From the NCBI RefSeq assembly GCF_003967555.1, contig NZ_BIFS01000001.1:3720001-3784000 (forward strand): 64,000 nt of DNA. The letters are read 5' to 3'. The position numbers and the translations under genes are program-made. The DNA is from Dictyobacter kobayashii (GTDB lineage: Bacteria; Chloroflexota; Ktedonobacteria; Ktedonobacterales; Ktedonobacteraceae). Positions 9,063-18,513 of the stretch are shown piece by piece. The notes under the pieces were generated by a model. That model did no database searches. It saw only the letters and a list, made by a program, of their open reading frames with translations, and was not told the origin of the DNA. The stretch's first letter is position 1. Every line of letters begins with the position of its first letter.

Positions 9063-9869
9063 TCAAATAAACTGTTCTAATGCCGTTTGTAACTCTTGTG
9101 GTGAGGCGATAACTGGGAAGATACGTAGACCTGTAGCCTGTTGTAGACGGGAGAGGACATGGCTATCGTTTGGATCGGTCATGGCTACCGTCAGTGTGTC
9201 GCGCTCGCGACCAACGGGATAACAGTGAAGTTCTTGCGCTAAATGGGGTGGCATCACCTGCAGGATGCGTGCTGGTACTTTACGAGGTAGTAGTGAGAGA
9301 TAGGGAATACCGAGCTGGCGCGCCTGGTGTGAAAGTTCCTCGTCCTCTACCGGCACTGGATTGCTTGTGATCGGCTGGACATCGAAGATTGAACGCATTT
9401 CACGGGCTGCCATGATACAGGCGTGGATCTCGCTATGCGGATGAGGATGCGCACTGTACCCGATGGCCATTATAGTGGGACGTAGTATCTCTGTTTCTGG
9501 CGCATTGTGCACCTGCCACAGTAGTGCCTCCCATAAACGTTCCTGGACGATGGTTGCCCCATTGATATCAGCCCTGGGTAGAAGTATATACAAGGTTGTC
9601 TCATGCAATAATACATGGTCCGACTTGCGCACGAGTTTGCGCAGATGATCCACGTAGTACCTCATGCTTTGTTTTATCTGTGTCTCTCGATTGGCAGATG
9701 GGTTGCTTCTGGAGTCGAAGTGCAATGGCAGGACAATCAATGCCAGCGAAGGTAGTCCGCCTGCTATCAAGCGTTGCATAGTTTTTGCTACTTCCTGGAT
9801 ACTGCTTATAACTGTAATTGAATGTTCAGTAGGCTCAAATGCAGGAAGTGATAGTGCCTTCTTGCACAT
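9063..9869 (-). CDS. Degenerate GGDEF-like domain joined to an MshEN (GspE N-terminal) domain
   Basis: 268 residues from ATG 9869, which follows AGGAG by seven bases. Residues ~1-175 resemble the nucleotide-cyclase fold: a hydrophobic strand (SLALIVLPL), LRKLVRKSDHVLLHETTLYILLP where active cyclases have R-x-GGDEF, then MAIGYSAHP and MAAREM. The GGDEF signature itself is absent (HETTLY), so no cyclase activity is expected. Residues ~185-268 are an MshEN/GspE_N domain (LGIPYLSLLP, MPPHLAQELHCYPVGR, VAMTDPND, GLRIFPVIASPQELQTAL), a fold that can bind cyclic di-GMP in other proteins. No secretion ATPase is attached. A c-di-GMP readout role is inference. Confidence 0.65.
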   Translation of the reverse strand: MCKKALSLPAFEPTEHSITVISSIQEVAKTMQRLIAGGLPSLALIVLPLHFDSRSNPSANRETQIKQSMRYYVDHLRKLVRKSDHVLLHETTLYILLPRADINGATIVQERLWEALLWQVHNAPETEILRPTIMAIGYSAHPHPHSEIHACIMAAREMRSIFDVQPITSNPVPVEDEELSHQARQLGIPYLSLLPRKVPARILQVMPPHLAQELHCYPVGRERDTLTVAMTDPNDSHVLSRLQQATGLRIFPVIASPQELQTALEQFI

Positions 9870-9989
9870 AATACGACTCCTTGGATAAAAATAATTGAAT
9901 ATATTGATACTAAGATTACTGCTATAAGGATGAAAAAGAAGCACGATTATGGTTATGGTTTTGTTAAGACGGTGTCTCTATGGTTAAGA

Positions 9990-10948
9990 TCATTGAGATA
10001 TTGCTAGCGGTTCAGCTTCATACTGGCTGGTAACCAGCTGAATTGTTCCCAACAGTGTCTCTATGTGATCCAACAAGAGATCGATATATTGCATCAGATT
10101 GAGTAAGTGAATAGCTACTGTGGCATCATCTCCACGCGGGATGGTATGGAACTCAGGTAAAATCGTGCCAAATATAGTCTGTATATTTTCTCTCAGCAGG
10201 GGTAGTGTGGTGTCGATAGAGGAAAGAGCCGACTGGAGTAAAGATTGGCTGCTTGCGCGAGGGTTGAACAAATCCTGCGCAGGCTTCTTATATTGCTGCC
10301 AGTACTGCAGCCGTGTTGTTAGCAGCCTGAGAGCCTGCATCCATTGATAATATGTACTGTCTGGAATATAAGCGACCTCAATAGCGGCCAGCACCTCTGT
10401 ACGTTCTTCGTCTTCACCCTCGCGCTGTAAGCGTCGTTTGACACGAGCGGCCCATAGAGACTGCAACTACGATCCAGTGACTCCAGGGTATTATGGGTCG
10501 AGCTAAGTAGTAGCTGTGCTAATGGCACCAGGCGCTCTAATATCGCTTCAATATTTTGTAATACGATCTTCAGCCCAAAACCAACTGAGTCAGCTGCCTC
10601 GTCTGGGCAAGGATCGATGGACAGCGCCAGCAGATCGACCTGATGGTATAAATCAGATAGTAGCAGCGCGTAAAGCAGATCAGTATTCTCAAATAACTGG
10701 CGCAAGCAAAAATGTAACACCTCCAGTTCTGAAACCGAGATACGGCCAACCAGGCAGCGCTGTAATCTCTCAAGTACGATTTCCAGGCCATAAGCATCAT
10801 GGGACTCCAGAGCATGTAGTGTACTGGATAGGTGACCTGGTCGACTCCTGGGTGGAGGTGGAAGTGGCGAGGCTGCCCGGCAAGTTTGACTGGCCGGTAT
10901 ATCGTCAGCGCGCCTCAAAGATATTTTTCGTGTATGCTGACTCTTCAT
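9990..10948 (-). CDS. Helical protein of unknown function (frameshifted in this sequence)
   Basis: ATG 10948 follows GGAGGA by six bases, so translation starts here. After a basic N-terminus and a short Pro-rich stretch, the protein is almost all amphipathic helix rich in Leu, Glu and Gln, with no membrane segment and no family I recognise. The first frame runs to about 10466 and the helical character then continues in a neighbouring frame to 9990. Adding one T at the TT of 10465-10466 joins them into ~319 residues. It lies 120 bases upstream of the GGDEF-like/MshEN gene on the same strand and may be co-expressed with it. Confidence 0.6.
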
Positions 10949-11390
10949 CTTAATCCTCCGCACTTCTGCACATATCCCTTGTTATTATTGTACACTATAC
11001 ATATAAGAACAACTGTCAATATCACCTATAAGCGGGGATGTAAGGGGTTGCGAGCCCCTTGACTGGCGGTTTAGGGCAGTGCCCCCAGAATCTCACTTAT
11101 TTCGATGCCGCCGTCAGGCGGCATCGAAATAAAAAATCTATCTTGAGCTAGAAATGCTAGCAACATGCTAAAATGTTCTTTATAATGAAAAGAAAGAGAC
11201 CAACCCTGTTTTTGCAATAGCACCAATGCCTACCTGCACGAAGAATATGCAACTGGAAGCAACCACTTTCGTACTATGTAAAGAATGGTATAATGGGTTG
11301 ACACAGCTATTTGACATGCATCGGAATATTTTATCCCGTCAGAAAAACTGATAACAGTATCACTGCCCATCAGTAGGAGAACACGCACGT
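10949..11390. other. Intergenic region upstream of secA with hairpins
   Basis: About 440 bases between the divergent hypothetical gene and secA, without a credible gene. It contains a short hairpin (aagggg/cccctt, 11042-11060) and a strong palindrome (11097-11132). Closer to secA there is a consensus-like -10 TATAAT at 11289-11294 and two TTGACA hexamers (11298 and 11311), none with ideal spacing. The secA ribosome site is AGGAG about ten bases before its ATG. Confidence 0.5.
11097..11132. repeat. Perfect 16-bp palindromic hairpin
   Basis: Arms 11097-11112 and 11117-11132 pair perfectly around a four-base GTCA loop; the core is cgatgccgcc/ggcggcatcg. No U-tract follows on the plus strand. 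It may be a REP-like intergenic repeat or an mRNA-end hairpin; no second copy was seen in the window. Confidence 0.6.
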
Positions 11391-14300
11391 ATGCAATTTC
11401 TAGGAAAGATTCTGGGCGATCCCAACAAAAAAGAACTAAAGGTGATCCAGCCCCTTATCGATAAAATTGAACAGCTTGAGCCTGAAATACAGAAGCTGTC
11501 GGATGAGGAATTGGCTGCTAAGACAGCCGAGTTTCGATCGCAACTTGCTCTCTACCTCAAAGGCGGCATGGTACTGGAGAATGAACTTGTCGCCCTGTTC
11601 CGCGAGGTTCTACAGAAAATAGAGCCGCTGGCCGAACAGTGTACAGATGAGCATCTGCACATTGCTATGAGCGAGCCTCGCCAAAAAATTGATCGCAACG
11701 ATCCCGAGAATGAGCTTAAAAATCATTTGCAAGACACGCTCTCTGAGGCATTCGAGAAAGCCTACGAGAATCTTTCCCCCTTGCTCAATGCTCTGCGCTC
11801 TGGTAAGGCGACACAATTAGCTGAACAGCGTGATCAATGGCCGGATGAGGCCAGTGATCCTCAGAATGCGATTATCACCCTGCTCACCGAGGTTGAGCCT
11901 CAACTGAAGGATATCGATAGCGATTTGCTGATGGAGACCTTTGATGAGCTCTGGCCTGCTTTTCACCAGGGACGCAGCTCATCTACCACGCGCGACGATG
12001 TAGCAAATGTGCGCCTGACCCAGTTCTTTATTGATTTTTTCCATAAGATTCAAGAAGAGCTGGTGGCTATTAAGGCGGACGCCATCGACGAGCTGTTACC
12101 TGCCATTACCAAACGCTATAATAAGCAAGGCAAGACCCTGGAAGATCTCCTGCCAGAGGCTTTTGCTGTTGTTCGCGAGGCCAGTTTCCGCCGTATCAAG
12201 ATGCGCCATTATGTGGTGCAGTTGATTGGTGGTATTGTGTTGCACCAGGGCCGTATCGCTGAAATGCGTACTGGTGAAGGTAAAACCCTGGTGGCTACCT
12301 TGCCGGTCTATCTGAACGCTTTAACGGGTAAAGGCGTGCACGTCGTGACCGTCAACGATTACCTGGCACGCCGTGACGCTGAATGGATGGGCCAGGTCTA
12401 CACCTTCCTGGGTTTGAGTGTCGGTATTATCGTCAATGCGGTCGATGCTCAATCAGCCGAGCGGCGGGCAGCCTACCAGGCAGATATCACTTATGGTACC
12501 AACAATGAGTTTGGTTTTGATTATCTACGCGATAACATGGTGACCTCATTGGACCAGATGGTGCAGCGTGAATTGAACTACGCTATCGTTGACGAAGTGG
12601 ATAACATCCTGATTGACGAGGCCCGTACCCCCTTGATCATTTCGGGTCAGGGTCAGGAATCCACCGACATGTATGCGCAGTTCGCGCGCTGGGCTACCAA
12701 ATTGGATGGTGAGGAAGACTATACCGTTGAAGAGAAGACCCGTTCGGTCATGCTGACTGAGTCTGGTATCGATAAGATCGAGAAGCTGGCCGGTGTAAGC
12801 AACATCTACGACGAGGAGAACCTTGATCTGACCCGCTATATGGAGAATGCCATTAAAGCTCAGGTGATCTTCAAGCGCGATAAAGACTATATCGTCAAAG
12901 ATGGCGAGGTTGTGATCGTCGATGAGTTCACCGGTCGTCAGATGCCAGGTCGCCGTTATAGCGAGGGTCTGCACCAGGCCATTGAGGCCAAAGAGGGTGT
13001 GAAGGTTCAGCGCGAGAATCATACCCTGGCAACCATTACGTTCCAGAACTTCTTCCGCCTCTATGCGAAGTTGGCGGGTATGACTGGTACAGCCCTGACC
13101 GAAGCAGAAGAATTCAATAAGATTTACAAGCTCGATGTAATGGTTATTCCTACCAACAAGGAGATGAAGCGTCAGGACTTCTCGGACCTGATTTATCGGA
13201 CGCAGGAGGCCAAGTACAAGGCGGTAGTTGAGGAGATTAAAGAGCGCTATGAAGAGGGTCAGCCTGTGCTGGTTGGTACCACTTCGGTAGAGACCTCTGA
13301 GATGCTCTCGCAGCTGTTGGATTTGCAGGGCATCCCTCATCACGTCTTGAACGCCAAGCACCACGAGCGTGAGGCTCAAATCGTGGCCCAGGCTGGCCGC
13401 AGCGGCTCCGTGACGATTGCTACTAATATGGCTGGTCGTGGTACCGATATCCTGCTGGGCGGTAATCCCGCCGGCTACTTTGATAGTATCCTGCACAAAC
13501 ATGCGGAACAAATAGATTACATTCGTGATCTCCCTGCTCGTAATGAGGATGAGCGGGCCGAAAAGGAAGAGGCGATCCAGGATTATCTGGCCAATATGAC
13601 CGAGGCCGAGAAGGACGAGATCCTGCAGGCTAAGATCAAAGAGTGTGATGAGGATCACGAGCGTGTGGTTGAGCTTGGCGGCCTGCATATTATTGGTACT
13701 GAGCGCCATGAGTCCCGCCGTATCGATAATCAGCTGCGTGGTCGTGCTGGCCGTCAGGGAGACCCTGGCTCTACACGTTTCTTCCTGGCTCTGGATGATG
13801 AGCTGATGCGCCGTTTCGCCGCCGATCGTGTCGCCGGTATTATGGAGCGCGTCGGTATGGACGAGGATACCCCACTGGAGAGCAAATTCGTCTCCCGTTT
13901 TATTGAGAGTGCGCAGACCCGAGTAGAAGGTTACAACTTTGATATGCGTAAAAACGTCGTCGAATATGATGACGTAATCGCCAAGCAACGTGAAGTCATC
14001 TACTCTGACCGCCGCCATGTGCTGGAACATGGTGATATGCATGAGCGCATCGTTGATATGATTAGTAACGAGGTCAGTCGCCTTGTTGATGGAGCATTTC
14101 CTGGTCCCGTCCTGACTGAAGAAGAGCAACTGGAGACGCTCTTTAAATCACTGGAGACCTGGGTTGATATTCCCGAGGATATGATCCCTGATAATATCCA
14201 CGCCGTACGTCGCGATAGCATTAAACAGGAACTGACCGAGCTGGTTTTAGAGCACTATGAGAAGCGTGGTGAAGAGCTACGCAAGCAGGCCAAAGAGCAG

Positions 14301-14882
14301 GGCGCTGAAGGCTTTGATCCGATCCGCGAGTTTGAGCGCACCTATCTGCTGCAAGTTGTCGATCGGTTGTGGATGGATCATATCGATTCTCTCGATGTCA
14401 TGCGTGCCGGTATCGGGTTCCGCTCTGTTGGTCAGCGTGATCCGCTGGTGGAATTTAAAAATGAAGCCTATCGGATGTTCGACGATTTAAAGCTGGCGAT
14501 CCAGCATTATACGGTGGATTCGCTGCTTAAGTTGTTGCGCAATGATGTTACCATCACCCTGCAGCGGCCCGAGCCACAGCGTAAGATGCCAGCCAATATT
14601 CATACCAATGCCGATGAGCTGGCCCAGGCCAGCGGGCAGGCAAAGAGTGACGAAAATGAAATAAAGAAGCCGGCCAAACAAAAGTCTCGCAAAGACGCAG
14701 CCCGCGCAGCCGCATCAGCCGCTACAGCGGTCCCTGCCACTCCGGGACGCGCGGCACGGAATGGAACAGGCAGCAGCGCTGTCTCGACCACGACGGACGC
14801 TAATGGGTTCCCAAAGGTTGGCCGCAATGATCTTTGCCCCTGTGGTAGTGGCAAGAAATACAAAAAGTGCCACGGTGCCTGA
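11391..14882 (+). CDS. secA: Protein translocase ATPase SecA, with an N-terminal insertion
   Basis: The motor of the Sec export channel. Present are the DEAD-type motif MRTGEGKTLVATLP, TVNDYLARRDAEWMG, GFDYLRDNM, VDEVDNILIDEARTPLI, the PPXD region, TNMAGRGTDI, and RGRAGRQGDPG with SRFFLALDDELMR-like sequence. The C-terminus ends in an intact zinc-binding SEC-C motif (CPCGSGKKYKKCHG) that binds SecB or phospholipid in other species. At 1163 residues it is long. The Walker A lies at about residue 294 against about 102 in E. coli, because roughly 190 helical, acidic residues are inserted after the normal first ~60. ATG 11391 has a good AGGAG site. It is followed by its own terminator. Confidence 0.97.
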   Translation: MQFLGKILGDPNKKELKVIQPLIDKIEQLEPEIQKLSDEELAAKTAEFRSQLALYLKGGMVLENELVALFREVLQKIEPLAEQCTDEHLHIAMSEPRQKIDRNDPENELKNHLQDTLSEAFEKAYENLSPLLNALRSGKATQLAEQRDQWPDEASDPQNAIITLLTEVEPQLKDIDSDLLMETFDELWPAFHQGRSSSTTRDDVANVRLTQFFIDFFHKIQEELVAIKADAIDELLPAITKRYNKQGKTLEDLLPEAFAVVREASFRRIKMRHYVVQLIGGIVLHQGRIAEMRTGEGKTLVATLPVYLNALTGKGVHVVTVNDYLARRDAEWMGQVYTFLGLSVGIIVNAVDAQSAERRAAYQADITYGTNNEFGFDYLRDNMVTSLDQMVQRELNYAIVDEVDNILIDEARTPLIISGQGQESTDMYAQFARWATKLDGEEDYTVEEKTRSVMLTESGIDKIEKLAGVSNIYDEENLDLTRYMENAIKAQVIFKRDKDYIVKDGEVVIVDEFTGRQMPGRRYSEGLHQAIEAKEGVKVQRENHTLATITFQNFFRLYAKLAGMTGTALTEAEEFNKIYKLDVMVIPTNKEMKRQDFSDLIYRTQEAKYKAVVEEIKERYEEGQPVLVGTTSVETSEMLSQLLDLQGIPHHVLNAKHHEREAQIVAQAGRSGSVTIATNMAGRGTDILLGGNPAGYFDSILHKHAEQIDYIRDLPARNEDERAEKEEAIQDYLANMTEAEKDEILQAKIKECDEDHERVVELGGLHIIGTERHESRRIDNQLRGRAGRQGDPGSTRFFLALDDELMRRFAADRVAGIMERVGMDEDTPLESKFVSRFIESAQTRVEGYNFDMRKNVVEYDDVIAKQREVIYSDRRHVLEHGDMHERIVDMISNEVSRLVDGAFPGPVLTEEEQLETLFKSLETWVDIPEDMIPDNIHAVRRDSIKQELTELVLEHYEKRGEELRKQAKEQGAEGFDPIREFERTYLLQVVDRLWMDHIDSLDVMRAGIGFRSVGQRDPLVEFKNEAYRMFDDLKLAIQHYTVDSLLKLLRNDVTITLQRPEPQRKMPANIHTNADELAQASGQAKSDENEIKKPAKQKSRKDAARAAASAATAVPATPGRAARNGTGSSAVSTTTDANGFPKVGRNDLCPCGSGKKYKKCHGA

Positions 14883-14897
14883 TCTCTCACAACCCAA

Positions 14898-14939
14898 CGC
14901 CCGCATAGATCTCTCCTATGCGGGCGCTACACTTCTTTT
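14898..14939 (+). terminator. secA terminator
   Basis: An 11-bp stem (14898-14908 with 14916-14926, cgcccgcatag/ctatgcgggcg) with a seven-base loop, followed by a T-rich tract ending in CTTTTTG near 14934-14941. It lies between the secA stop and aceB and should separate the two transcripts. Confidence 0.8.
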
Positions 14940-14980
14940 TGCTTGATTTGGATGTTCATTTGTCAGAAAGGGGTCAATGT

Positions 14981-16588
14981 ATGACTGATCAAAAGCTATC
15001 TCGTCCAGTTGAGGGCGTGGAGGTACGAGCAGCTGTAACACCGGAGTTCGCTGAGATTTTGACACCCGAGGCCCTGCAATTTGTTGCCCTGCTGGCTCGC
15101 TCTGTGGGTAAGAGCCGTCGCGAATTGCTGGAGCGTCGCGCCCGGCGGCAACAGGATATCGATGCGGGACAATTGCCACATTTCCTGCCTGAGACCGAGC
15201 ATATACGGCGTGGCGATTGGACGATCGCGCCTCTGCCCGCCGATTTGCGGGATCGCCGGGTCGAGATTACGGGTCCAGTTGAGCGCAAAATGGTGATCAA
15301 TGCCCTTAATTCGGGGGCGAAAGTTTTCATGGCTGACTTCGAGGATGCGCATTCACCAACGTGGGAAGCAACCATTCAGGGGCAGATCAATGTTCGTGAT
15401 GCTGTGCGCCGCACTATCTCTTATAGTAGCCCCGAAGGCAAGCAGTATAAACTTAATGAGCAGACCGCCGTCCTGCTGGTGCGCCCACGTGGCTGGCATC
15501 TCGAAGAGAAGCATGTCTATGTAGATGGAGAGCCTGTTCCGGGTGGCATCTTTGATTTTGGCCTTTATTTTTTCCACAATGTACAGCAACTCCTGAAGAA
15601 TGGCACTGGTCCTTATTTCTATTTGCCCAAACTGGAGAGCCATCTCGAAGCGCGCCTCTGGAATGAAGTTTTTGTGACTGCCCAGAATACACTTGGTATT
15701 CCAGAAGGCACCATCAAAGCTACTGTCCTGATTGAAACCATCCTGGCTACTTTTGAGATGGATGAGATATTGTATGAACTGCGCGATCACTCGGCTGGCC
15801 TGAACTGTGGGCGCTGGGACTACATCTTCAGTGTAATTAAGAAACTGCACAAGCATCCGCAGTTCTTGCTTCCTGACCGTGCGCAGGTGACTATGACCAC
15901 CCATTTTATGCGTTCTTACTCATTGCTCACCATTGCCACCTGCCATCGACGTAATGCGCCAGCGATAGGTGGTATGGCGGCTCAGATTCCCATTAAAAAT
16001 GATCCGGCTGCCAATGAAGAAGCCCTATCTCGGGTAAGGGCCGATAAGAAGCGTGAAGCTACCGATGGGCATGATGGTACCTGGGTGGCTCACCCTGGAC
16101 TTGTCCCGATCGCGCTGGAAGAATTTAATGCGGCTATGCCCACACCCAACCAGATTGATCGTAAGCGTGAAGATGTGCATGTTACCGAGGCTGATCTGTT
16201 GCAAATGCCTGAGGGCACTATCACTGAAGCAGGCCTGCGCAACAATATCCGGGTTAGCCTGCTGTACCTGGAATCCTGGCTGCGTGGTAACGGCTGTGTT
16301 CCTATCAACAATCTGATGGAAGATGCCGCCACCGTCGAAATCTCCCGTGCCCAGATCTGGCAATGGATCAGGCATCCACAAGGAGTCCTGGATGACGGCC
16401 ACAAAGTCACCTTGACGCTGTTCCGGCAGATAATGGCAGAAGAGTTGGATCATCTGGAGGAACAACTTGGAGAGCCCACCTATGCCAATCGAAAATTCTC
16501 GGAGGCGGCCCAGATTCTGGATGAGTTGATCAGTAGTGATACCTTCATCGAGTTCCTGACCCTGCCAGCGTATAAGTACCTGGCATAG
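14981..16588 (+). CDS. aceB: Malate synthase A
   Basis: Condenses glyoxylate and acetyl-CoA to malate in the glyoxylate shunt. The 535-residue protein matches malate synthase A length. Motifs visible are VFMADFEDAHSPTWEATIQG, LLVRPRGWHLEEKHV, PYFYLPKLESHLEARLWNEV, KATVLIETILATFEMDEILYEL, GLNCGRWDYIFS, AAQIPIKNDPAANE and DGTWVAHPGLVP. Catalytic Arg (RPRGWH), the metal-binding Glu/Asp (IETIL, GRWDY) and the late catalytic Asp (NNLMEDAATVEISR) are intact. ATG 14981 has AAAGGGG upstream; longer in-frame extensions run through the secA terminator. No isocitrate lyase gene lies nearby. Confidence 0.96.
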   Translation: MTDQKLSRPVEGVEVRAAVTPEFAEILTPEALQFVALLARSVGKSRRELLERRARRQQDIDAGQLPHFLPETEHIRRGDWTIAPLPADLRDRRVEITGPVERKMVINALNSGAKVFMADFEDAHSPTWEATIQGQINVRDAVRRTISYSSPEGKQYKLNEQTAVLLVRPRGWHLEEKHVYVDGEPVPGGIFDFGLYFFHNVQQLLKNGTGPYFYLPKLESHLEARLWNEVFVTAQNTLGIPEGTIKATVLIETILATFEMDEILYELRDHSAGLNCGRWDYIFSVIKKLHKHPQFLLPDRAQVTMTTHFMRSYSLLTIATCHRRNAPAIGGMAAQIPIKNDPAANEEALSRVRADKKREATDGHDGTWVAHPGLVPIALEEFNAAMPTPNQIDRKREDVHVTEADLLQMPEGTITEAGLRNNIRVSLLYLESWLRGNGCVPINNLMEDAATVEISRAQIWQWIRHPQGVLDDGHKVTLTLFRQIMAEELDHLEEQLGEPTYANRKFSEAAQILDELISSDTFIEFLTLPAYKYLA

Positions 16589-16605
16589 TTCCGCAATTTC
16601 TTTGT

Positions 16606-16659
16606 AGAAGAAGACGGATGGTAGAGCTGCAGTTGCGGCTCTACCATCCGTCTTCTTCT
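16606..16659. terminator. Bidirectional terminator between aceB and thrS
   Basis: A perfect 22-bp inverted repeat (16606-16627 with 16638-16659) with a ten-base loop. Arms begin with AGAAGAAG and end with CTTCTTCT. It lies between convergent aceB and thrS. Confidence 0.85.
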
Positions 16660-16694
16660 TAAACCAGGCATCGCGCGCGGTTTCAAGTATGGCT

Positions 16695-18485
16695 CTATAG
16701 CTCCATGCTCTTAGAGTTGGAGATACAAGAGACGCGCTCGATAAATTGTGTTAGTGGAATGGATTTGAGATCCACATTTGTACGCAGGCGTACCGAGACC
16801 GCTTCGGAGGCAGCCTCTTTATCACCCACGACCAGCATATACGGAATCTTTTGTAGCTGGGCATCGCGAATCTTAGCATTCATGCGCTCACCACGGATAT
16901 CAACTTCCGCACGGATGCCGGCAGCTTTTAATTGTTTGAGTACTTTATAGGCGTAGTCCTGGTGGCGATCCGCAATTGGAATCAACATTGCCTGTACCGG
17001 TGAGAGCCAGACCGGGAAGGCACCGGCGAAATGCTCGATCAACATAGCCATAAAGCGCTCTGTAGCGCCTGTGACGGCGCGGTGAATCATGACCGGGCGA
17101 TGAGGTTGACCATCCTCACCAATATACTCCAGCTCGAAGTTCATTGGCTGTACAAAGTCGAGTTGGACCGTCGAACACTGCCATTCGCGTCCCAGGGCAT
17201 CTCGAACCATAAAATCTACTTTGGGGCCATAGAAGGCGGCTTCGCCAATACCCTCTTCATAGTTAATACCCCTGCTCTCCACCGCATCGCGCAGTGTCGC
17301 TTCAGCCGTTTCCCAGACCTCATCATTGCCGACATACTCATCCTTCTTCTGCGGATCTCGTAGTGAGAGTCGAACCCAGTAGTCCTGCAAGCCATAGGTC
17401 TCGAAGACCTCTAACGTCAGGTTAATGGCCGTATTAAACTCTTCCTGAATCTGGTCAGGGCGCATAAAGACATGGGCATCGTCCTGGGTTACACTGCGGA
17501 CACGGGCCAGGCCTGTCAGCGTACCGGTCTTCTCATAGCGGTACAGCGTATCCGATTCCGCATAACGAATAGGTAGCTCGCGATAGCTATGCATCTGAGA
17601 TTTAAACATCAGGATGTGATGAGGGCAATTCATCGGCTTGAGCATATAGGCATCGTCATCGGATAGTTCTTGATCGCCCTTCATAACCGGGAACATATTT
17701 TCGCGGTAGGTATACCAGTGCTTGGATGTTTTGTAGAGACGTACCTTGCCGATATTTGAAGTCCAGACATGCTGATAGCCATAGCGCTCCTGCGTTTCAC
17801 GAACATAGGACTCCATCAAATGGCGCAGTGTTTCGCCACGTGGATAGAACAGGGGGACGCCGGCACAGACCTCATCGCTGAAGGTGAACAGCTTCAACTC
17901 GCGCCCCAGTTTGCGATGGTCGCGCTTCAGAGCCTCTTCCAGGCGCCATAGATACTGATCCAATTCCTCCTGGTTGAACCAGGCCGTGCCATAGATTCGC
18001 TGCAGCATCGGACGATGCTCATCGCCACGCCAGTAGGCACCCGCGACCCTCATTAACTTGATCGGCCCAATCTGGCCTGTATTCTCAACGTGCGGACCCC
18101 GACAGAGGTCCAGGAAATTGCCTTGCTGATAGATACCAACCTCAGCATCGGTCAAATTCTCGATAATCTCGACCTTATATTCCTGTCCCTTGTTGCGGAA
18201 GTATTCCAGTGCCTTCTCACGCGGCCAGCGATCATTCAAGAAAGGATGCTGCGCGGCAATAATACGTCGCATACGCTGCTCGATGTCTGGCAGATCATCA
18301 GGGGTTAAAGCACGCGGAAGATCGAAGTCATAATAAAAACCATCTTCGATGGCGGGCCCGATTGCAAATTTGGCGTCTGGGAAAATCTCCTGGATTGCCT
18401 CAGCCATCACGTGTGCAGCCGAGTGGCGCATACGCTGAATCGGTGTATAGTGTACCGACTCTTGAAGTTCAACTTCAACCGACAT
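16695..18485 (-). CDS. thrS: Threonine--tRNA ligase lacking the N-terminal TGS domain
   Basis: Charges tRNA-Thr. The 596-residue protein begins almost directly with the editing domain (RHSAAHVMAEA, HxxxH motif; later FLDLCRGPHV). The class II catalytic core follows: GVPLFYPRGE, MLKPMNCPHHILMF with the zinc Cys, ARVRSVTQDDAHVF, FYGPKVDFMVRDALGREWQCSTVQLDF and HRAVTGATERFMAMLIEHFAG. The anticodon-binding domain ends it (PVQAMLIPIADRHQDYA). The usual ~60-residue TGS domain is absent. The start is ATG 18485 with AAGGAGG eight bases upstream. Sequence upstream that could be read in frame is the T-box leader, not protein. Confidence 0.95.
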   Translation of the reverse strand: MSVEVELQESVHYTPIQRMRHSAAHVMAEAIQEIFPDAKFAIGPAIEDGFYYDFDLPRALTPDDLPDIEQRMRRIIAAQHPFLNDRWPREKALEYFRNKGQEYKVEIIENLTDAEVGIYQQGNFLDLCRGPHVENTGQIGPIKLMRVAGAYWRGDEHRPMLQRIYGTAWFNQEELDQYLWRLEEALKRDHRKLGRELKLFTFSDEVCAGVPLFYPRGETLRHLMESYVRETQERYGYQHVWTSNIGKVRLYKTSKHWYTYRENMFPVMKGDQELSDDDAYMLKPMNCPHHILMFKSQMHSYRELPIRYAESDTLYRYEKTGTLTGLARVRSVTQDDAHVFMRPDQIQEEFNTAINLTLEVFETYGLQDYWVRLSLRDPQKKDEYVGNDEVWETAEATLRDAVESRGINYEEGIGEAAFYGPKVDFMVRDALGREWQCSTVQLDFVQPMNFELEYIGEDGQPHRPVMIHRAVTGATERFMAMLIEHFAGAFPVWLSPVQAMLIPIADRHQDYAYKVLKQLKAAGIRAEVDIRGERMNAKIRDAQLQKIPYMLVVGDKEAASEAVSVRLRTNVDLKSIPLTQFIERVSCISNSKSMEL

Positions 18486-18513
18486 AACAAAAGCCTCCTT
18501 AGCTGACAACAAC

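Noticed and set aside
10319..10963. Two separate overlapping genes in place of one at 9990-10948
   Set aside because: The last ~48 codons of the first frame lose the helical pattern exactly where it resumes in the next frame, which is preceded by a stop and has only a TTG start. One frameshifted gene is simpler.
12546..14129. A long open frame on the reverse strand (about 527 codons)
   Set aside because: It lies entirely antisense to secA and its translation has no recognisable pattern; it is a shadow of secA codon use.
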